From: UBA5109 sp038148435
GTDB lineage: Bacteria > Pseudomonadota > Gammaproteobacteria > Pseudomonadales > Pseudohongiellaceae
Length of the DNA: 28,027 bases
Direction: 5' to 3'
NCBI GenBank assembly: GCA_038148435.1
Contig: JAYQVM010000012.1
Span: 1-28,027 of the forward strand
Positions 23,729-28,027 of this stretch are shown one piece after another. The number at the start of each line of letters is the position of its first letter. Positions within the stretch are counted from its first letter, which is position 1. The position numbers and the translations under genes were made by a program. The notes under the pieces are model-generated. The model was not told the DNA's origin, did not search any database, and saw only the letters and a program-made list of their open reading frames with translations.

Positions 23729-25639
23729 TTAATTCTCTCTTTCGTAATAAGTGTAGCCCTGCAGACTGGCATTGAAGGTTTTTACAATGTGCTGTCTTTC
23801 GCGCGCTGATACCCTGCCTTCCTTGACAGCACGTTCTGCCAGATTTCTAAAATTTAAAGCCATTTGCTGCGGCTGATATTCCACATAGGAAAGAACATCC
23901 GCAATCGTATCGCCATGAATTTCTTTCACAAAATCAAAACTTTTATCTCGATTCAGCCGAACACTGACTACATTGGTATCACCGAAAAGATTATGTAGAT
24001 CACCAAGAGTTTCCTGATAGGCTCCCACTAGAAAAACGCCGAGATAATATTCCTCACCTTCTTGTGGCGAGTGTAACAGCAGGGTTTTGGCCGGCTCAAA
24101 CTCGTCAATGAATTTATCAATTTTTCCATCACTATCGCAGGTGATATCCGCCAAAACCGCATGACGGGTTGGCTCTTCATCCAGACGATGTACTGGAATA
24201 ATTGGAAACAACTGATCAATAGCCCAGATATCTGGCAGCGACTGAAACAGGCTGAAATTACCATAATAAATATCTGCCAGTGATATCTTCAGACCCTCTA
24301 ACCCTGGAGGAGTGCGTTCCAGATCATTTAACTGGATATGAATTTTCTGCAGAATTTCCAGAAATAAGTTTTCGGCAATGGCGCGCGTCCGCAAATCCAC
24401 CTGACCATGCCGGAACATCTCACGAACTTCATCGCGATAATAATGGGCATCATTGAAACACTCTTGCAGTCGTCGTGGATTCATGTATTCCAGCACTTCA
24501 CGCATATTCACGATCATGGGATGCTCATCCATTTCTGGTTGAAACAAGGGGCTGGGTTCAAAGGTATTAATGTCAAGGATATTGAACAGCAGTATGGAAG
24601 AATAAGCCACGGTGGCCCGACCCGACTCTGTCACGATGGTTGGGTGCTTGACGTCATGCAGGTCCAATGTCTCCTTAAGGGTTTCAACGATATCTGCGCA
24701 GTACTCTTCCAGACTGTAGTTTCGGCTTTGTTCCTCAGCACTTTGCTCACCACTGTAATCCACCGCCAGACCACCACCAAGATCAATATGGGTCATAGAG
24801 GCGCCTTCGTTGACGAGGTCAATATAATAACGGCAGGCTTCTACCACACCACTACGGATTTCCTGAATTTTCGGAATTTGCGAGCCCAGATGACAATGCA
24901 GTAACTGCAGGCAGTCCAGCATCTCATGTTTTTTCAGGATATCTACTACCGCTATCAGCTGGGTAGTTGTCAAACCAAAGACTGATCGGTCACCACTCGT
25001 TGAATTCCAGTGGCCACTCACTGTGGAAGTCATTTTGACCCGAACACCGATCATGGGCTTCACACCCAGCGCTTTGCTGTGCTCGATAATAATCGGTAAT
25101 TCAGTCGGCGTCTCAATCACAAAGAAGCAGATAAATCCTAGTCGCAAGGCATGCAAGCCCAACTCTATAAATTCCTCATCCTTGTAACCATTGCAGACGA
25201 TGATGCTGCCAGAAGTTTCTAGTGTTGATAGAGCAGCAATCATCTCAGCCTTACTGCCTACTTCAAAACCATGCTTAAAACGTGCCCCGAAATGGGCGAT
25301 CTCTTCCACTACTTGCGCCTGCTGGTTGACCTTGATCGGATAGACGCCGCGATAGGGAGCCTGATAGCCGGCGTTTTTAATAGCAGATGCAAAGGCATCA
25401 TTAAGGCGTTTTAACTGGGCATCCAATATATTTTCGATCCGGAGCAAAACCGGCATTTGTAGATCTCTTTCCTGCATGCCCTCAATAATATCCATCAAGG
25501 GAACTTCAGTGTTCAGGGTTTTAACAGTTAATTTGCCGTTTTTGGATACCCCAAAATAATCGTTTCCCCAGCGTTCAATGCCGTACAGTTTCAGAGACTG
25601 TTCTACGCTCCATGGAGATGTTTTGCTTGCCTGATTCAT
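23729..25639 (-). CDS. speA: Biosynthetic arginine decarboxylase SpeA
   Basis: A 636-residue PLP enzyme that converts arginine to agmatine, the first step of the operon's pathway. The PLP lysine is Lys103 in GVYPIKVNQQAQVV. LHCHLGSQIP, IDLGGGLAVDY and VTESGRATVAYSS are further family blocks. Length is close to E. coli SpeA (658). It is first in the operon. A candidate promoter lies at 25741-25768 and a good Shine-Dalgarno sequence (AGGTGGG) precedes the ATG. No signal peptide is seen, so it is cytoplasmic. Confidence 0.97.
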   Translation of the reverse strand: MNQASKTSPWSVEQSLKLYGIERWGNDYFGVSKNGKLTVKTLNTEVPLMDIIEGMQERDLQMPVLLRIENILDAQLKRLNDAFASAIKNAGYQAPYRGVYPIKVNQQAQVVEEIAHFGARFKHGFEVGSKAEMIAALSTLETSGSIIVCNGYKDEEFIELGLHALRLGFICFFVIETPTELPIIIEHSKALGVKPMIGVRVKMTSTVSGHWNSTSGDRSVFGLTTTQLIAVVDILKKHEMLDCLQLLHCHLGSQIPKIQEIRSGVVEACRYYIDLVNEGASMTHIDLGGGLAVDYSGEQSAEEQSRNYSLEEYCADIVETLKETLDLHDVKHPTIVTESGRATVAYSSILLFNILDINTFEPSPLFQPEMDEHPMIVNMREVLEYMNPRRLQECFNDAHYYRDEVREMFRHGQVDLRTRAIAENLFLEILQKIHIQLNDLERTPPGLEGLKISLADIYYGNFSLFQSLPDIWAIDQLFPIIPVHRLDEEPTRHAVLADITCDSDGKIDKFIDEFEPAKTLLLHSPQEGEEYYLGVFLVGAYQETLGDLHNLFGDTNVVSVRLNRDKSFDFVKEIHGDTIADVLSYVEYQPQQMALNFRNLAERAVKEGRVSARERQHIVKTFNASLQGYTYYEREN

Positions 25640-25740
25640 AAGCCCACCTAAGCAGTATTCAAGCCTGTAGCATATTCTGAACTAGCGCTATGTTTAGACT
25701 CAAAAAAGGACGCAGATTCTGCCCTAGTTAGTAAACGAAA

Positions 25741-25768
25741 TCTATAATTTTTTACCTGTTGTAGGCAA
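25741..25768 (-). promoter_or_regulatory. Candidate promoter of the polyamine operon
   Basis: On the minus strand TTGCCT (25763-25768) and TATAGA (25741-25746) are 16 bp apart, each matching four of six consensus bases. This predicts a leader of about 95 nt before speA. It abuts the terminator of the upstream DUF6152 gene, where a new promoter would be expected. Confidence 0.5.
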
Positions 25769-25801
25769 TAAAAAAGGGCTTCAAATGAAGCCCTTTTTTA
25801 C
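25769..25801 (-). terminator. Rho-independent terminator after the DUF6152 gene
   Basis: A GGGCTTC / GAAGCCC stem with a 4-nt loop is flanked by A and T runs and followed on the minus strand by six T residues. It lies 28 nt after the DUF6152 stop codon and separates that gene from the speA operon. The A-run on the other side makes it potentially bidirectional. Confidence 0.85.
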
Positions 25802-25828
25802 ATTCCTCTTAGTGCTAGTAAGAATTAC

Positions 25829-26311
25829 TTAGGGCATCTCTTCCCCAGCTTCAATGGCTTCTGCCATGGATTTGTAGCCCTTGGCAAACCAATCCTGCCA
25901 AGCTTCTGAATGACCTGCAGCACCACAGCCACCATCATTAGGGCCATACCATTCGTTATCCTTAACAACCAGACCAACAGCACCACCGGTACGTCCGTCT
26001 ACTAACGGGCAGTGAATCACATTCACCATATCGCCAGGCTGGAAAGTAAATCCGTTCATGGCAGGTGAGCGCGTAACCAGCGATGCAGGAGCAGCACCTT
26101 CAAAAGCCCATATCGTTCCGTCGGAGTCACGTGCATACAGCGCAACGTGAGGCGAGTTAAAGGCCCAGCGCACCACTTCCAGGTCTTCTAAGACTACTTC
26201 CTGGCTACGATCAAACATGGCAAAGCTATGATGAGCAGTTGCATAATCAACTGCACCAAAACCCATTAAAGAAATGGCAAGCACTGATAGATTTTTCATA
26301 TTGGTTTTCAT
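25829..26311 (-). CDS. DUF6152-family secreted protein
   Basis: A 160-residue protein with a signal peptide ending around TAHHSF. The mature protein begins AHHSFAMFDRSQEVVLEDLE, typical of DUF6152, followed by VVRWAFNSPHVALYARD. Two Cys lie in the second half (HCPLVDGRTGG, GGCGAAG). The function of the family is unknown; it is small, exported and probably beta-rich. I chose ATG 26311 because the GGAG sequence sits 7 nt before it; the earlier ATG at 26317 is only one base from the same GGAG. It follows the 345-residue gene by about 40 bp. A paralog lies at 27664 to the window edge. Confidence 0.85.
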   Translation of the reverse strand: MKTNMKNLSVLAISLMGFGAVDYATAHHSFAMFDRSQEVVLEDLEVVRWAFNSPHVALYARDSDGTIWAFEGAAPASLVTRSPAMNGFTFQPGDMVNVIHCPLVDGRTGGAVGLVVKDNEWYGPNDGGCGAAGHSEAWQDWFAKGYKSMAEAIEAGEEMP

Positions 26312-26325
26312 ACTCATACTCCTCT
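26312..26325 (-). promoter_or_regulatory. Ribosome-binding site deciding the DUF6152 start
   Basis: On the minus strand AAGAGGAG is followed by T and the first ATG, then GAGT... and a second ATG. Spacing of 7 nt fits the second ATG (26311); the first is too close. The effect is two residues. Confidence 0.6.
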
Positions 26326-26353
26326 TGGATTTTTTTAGTGCTTAAATGTCGGA

Positions 26354-27391
26354 CTACTGTCCAAAATCGAAATCAAACGCATCATCAAATATAGGATTTT
26401 TTTCCTGCCCGATAAGTCCTACAGGTAAATCAGGGTTACGGTATCGGGCAGCACCCCGTGGATCCACATACCCAGGTTCCCCCGGTAAACGATATTGTGT
26501 CATCGGCCTGCCCTCATCATCAAAGGTCAGGTAGGTATTGTCATTTTGAGCACATTCCCAGTATCGAATTCTTAAACCGGCATCAATCATATCCTGACGG
26601 TACTGGTAAGTATAAACAAGGTTGAGTGGCTCCTCTAGCATCAGTTCATCATAGAAATAAACATTGACAGCTATTTTGACTTGATCATTTTCGGCATCCC
26701 ACCATTCGTACCAGACTTCAACCGTCTCGGCCTGATTACTAGTCGGCGGTGTTCCTCGGAAAAAGTCAGCCGGATAGATATCCTCGGTATGTACGACCAG
26801 AACATCGCCGAGTTCCTCATCAACAGCCCAGAAACCAATACTGTCACCAGCAGCAAAGTGCGTACCGTCGATATTGATATGTTCCTGATTAATATAGATA
26901 CGGCGCATATCGTTAGCGAGATCGTTATGCCACAGGGAATAGGTCGGGGTATTGAGGAACTCCCTAACATAGGGTTCCATATACCAACGGGGAATACCGG
27001 CTGGCTCACAGGTTGTCAGGCGGTCAAAATCAACACCAGCGTTATAGGCCTGATCAGCCAGATCCAGTCGATAGCGAAAAGCTGCTTCATATTCCGGTGT
27101 AAGAACACCCGGAATGATTTCACCGTCATCAAGAAACATACTTTGTTGACGGATACCAGAATCGCCACCGGCTGACCAAAGACCTTCCCATTTTGGCACA
27201 CTCAGGTAGTCATGAACCACACCGCCTTCATAATGATCTAGCAGGTAGTCGTAGTGTTCTCTTGATGTTTCAAATTCCATCGGAAATGGAATCAGCTCTG
27301 GAATATTGCCCCCGCGCTGAGAATAAGCCATACCCGAGGCTAACAGGCTGGCCACAGTGAAAATCAATTTAAAATAATTTGTCAGTTTCAT
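26354..27391 (-). CDS. Secreted protein of unknown function, partner of DUF6152 genes
   Basis: A 345-residue protein with a clear signal peptide (MKLTNYFKLIFTVASLLASG, likely cleaved near AYSQ). I do not recognise a named domain. The pattern is familiar from uncharacterised secreted proteins: LTPEYEAAFRYRLD, then CEPAGIPRWYMEPYVREFL, a RRIYINQEH strand pair, GDSIGFWAVDEELGDVLVVHT, and YTYQYRQD. Two Cys are visible (one in TTCEPAG, one in YWECAQN). A good AGGGGA sequence lies 4 nt before the ATG. It is the first gene of a pair with DUF6152 (about 40 bp) that ends in a terminator. Exported, probably periplasmic; role unknown. Confidence 0.75.
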   Translation of the reverse strand: MKLTNYFKLIFTVASLLASGMAYSQRGGNIPELIPFPMEFETSREHYDYLLDHYEGGVVHDYLSVPKWEGLWSAGGDSGIRQQSMFLDDGEIIPGVLTPEYEAAFRYRLDLADQAYNAGVDFDRLTTCEPAGIPRWYMEPYVREFLNTPTYSLWHNDLANDMRRIYINQEHINIDGTHFAAGDSIGFWAVDEELGDVLVVHTEDIYPADFFRGTPPTSNQAETVEVWYEWWDAENDQVKIAVNVYFYDELMLEEPLNLVYTYQYRQDMIDAGLRIRYWECAQNDNTYLTFDDEGRPMTQYRLPGEPGYVDPRGAARYRNPDLPVGLIGQEKNPIFDDAFDFDFGQ

Positions 27392-27422
27392 GAATCCCCT
27401 TACTCTAAGCGACTTTTTTATT

Positions 27423-27451
27423 TTTATAGTTACTTAAGCTGCTGTTTTTAA
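27423..27451 (-). promoter_or_regulatory. Candidate promoter of the 345-aa / DUF6152 operon
   Basis: On the minus strand TTAAAA (27446-27451) and TATAAA (27423-27428) are exactly 17 bp apart, matching four and five of six consensus bases. The -10 box is 31 bp upstream of the ATG at 27391. The region is very A+T rich, which lowers confidence. Confidence 0.5.
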
Positions 27452-27606
27452 TTTATTTATTACTGTGTCCATAAACTTTAGCGGGACAGCAAATTGCATG
27501 AGAATACTACAGCATTGATCAAGAATAAACCTGAAAAATCGTTAATGCTCATAGTCTTATATATTATCCATCTCTAATTCTAGAACGATTTATCCAGACA
27601 AAGGTG

Positions 27607-27642
27607 AAAAAAAAGAGGACTTATCTCTAAGTCCTCTTTTTC
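27607..27642 (-). terminator. Rho-independent terminator after the second DUF6152 gene
   Basis: GAGGACTTA / TAAGTCCTC is a perfect 9-bp stem with a TCTC loop. It is followed on the minus strand by a run of T residues and flanked by A on the other side. It lies about 22 nt after the stop of the partial DUF6152 gene. Confidence 0.88.
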
Positions 27643-27663
27643 ATTGACCCAACTCTATTACAG

Positions 27664-28027
27664 CTATTCAACTACGGCCTCTCCGGCTGCCAGGGCTGCT
27701 GCTCTGGACTGATAACCTTTGGGCAACCAGTTTCTCCAGTTGGCTTCATTAGCATTACAACCTCCATCCTGAGGGTTGTACCAGACATCGTCCTTGATCA
27801 CCAGCCCGACAGCTCCGCCGGTACGACCATCGCGCAGGGGGCAAGCTACGACTGTTAACTCATCTCCGGGCTGAAAGGTAAAACCTGTGATCAAAGGCTC
27901 ACGGTCAAACATACGAGCAGGGGCAGAACCTTCAAAGGCCCAAAGGTCATCATTTCCATCTCGAATATATAGTGCCACATGAGGACTATTGAATGCCCAA
28001 CGTACCACTTCACCGGTGTAGACATTC
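27664..28027 (-). CDS. DUF6152-family protein, 5' end outside the window
   Basis: The frame is open to the right edge (reading NVYTGEVVRWAFNSPH at its visible start), so the signal peptide is missing; about 120 residues are visible. It is clearly paralogous to the DUF6152 gene at 25829: shared VVRWAFNSPHVALY, GFTFQPGD, the DGRTGGAVGLV stretch and the DGGC motif. The two differ mainly near the C-terminus. It is separated from the 345-residue gene by its own terminator and about 270 bp. Confidence 0.85.
   Translation of the reverse strand, partial: NVYTGEVVRWAFNSPHVALYIRDGNDDLWAFEGSAPARMFDREPLITGFTFQPGDELTVVACPLRDGRTGGAVGLVIKDDVWYNPQDGGCNANEANWRNWLPKGYQSRAAALAAGEAVVE

Overview
The window reads as a chromosomal segment of a Gram-negative, probably marine-type gammaproteobacterium. 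The main evidence is the bamD / rluD / pgeF / clpB neighbourhood (E. coli has bamD, rluD, yfiH and clpB side by side), a BamD lipoprotein, a sigma-32-like promoter on clpB, secreted DUF6152-type proteins and a carboxyspermidine-type polyamine operon. I cannot assign a genus. Gene density is high. I see no tRNA, rRNA, insertion sequence, CRISPR array or phage gene.

Layout. 1-2.05 kb: the 3' part of an alkaline phosphatase (+), convergent with a small secreted TPR protein (-). 2.35-4.95 kb: clpB (-), with a heat-shock promoter and a terminator. 5.1-9.2 kb: an Anbu-type proteasome-like protease (here Anbu1) followed by a large transglutaminase-amidoligase (DUF2126) protein, both (+), lying between clpB and pgeF. 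9.2-12 kb: pgeF-rluD (-), overlapping by 8 bp, divergent from bamD (+). 12-13.65 kb: a sodium:amino-acid (AGCS) symporter (-). 13.7-17.6 kb: a phosphoribosyltransferase and a second Anbu paralog (Anbu2) on (+), convergent with alpha-E (DUF403) and circularly permuted ATP-grasp genes on (-). 18-20.2 kb: a PQQ dehydrogenase with an N-terminal c-type heme motif (+). 20.3-25.6 kb: a (-) operon speA / carboxyspermidine dehydrogenase / nspC / speB. 25.8-28 kb: a (-) cluster of secreted proteins in which two DUF6152 paralogs (the second cut by the window edge) flank a 345-residue secreted protein of unknown function.

How the genes work together. The four polyamine genes encode a complete route arginine -> agmatine -> putrescine -> carboxyspermidine -> spermidine. 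The most unusual system is the dispersed Anbu set. Anbu, transglutaminase-amidoligase, alpha-E and ATP-grasp proteins are normally found together and are predicted to make and process a peptide or amide modification. Here the set is split into two blocks about 5 kb apart (9199 to 14371), and each block has its own Anbu. The two Anbu proteins have the same length (252 aa) and match at about half of positions when aligned by eye without gaps. Anbu1 keeps the N-terminal Thr nucleophile; Anbu2 has Ser there and has lost the adjacent family motif. This suggests a specialised or mixed Anbu particle and is the best candidate here for an undescribed system.
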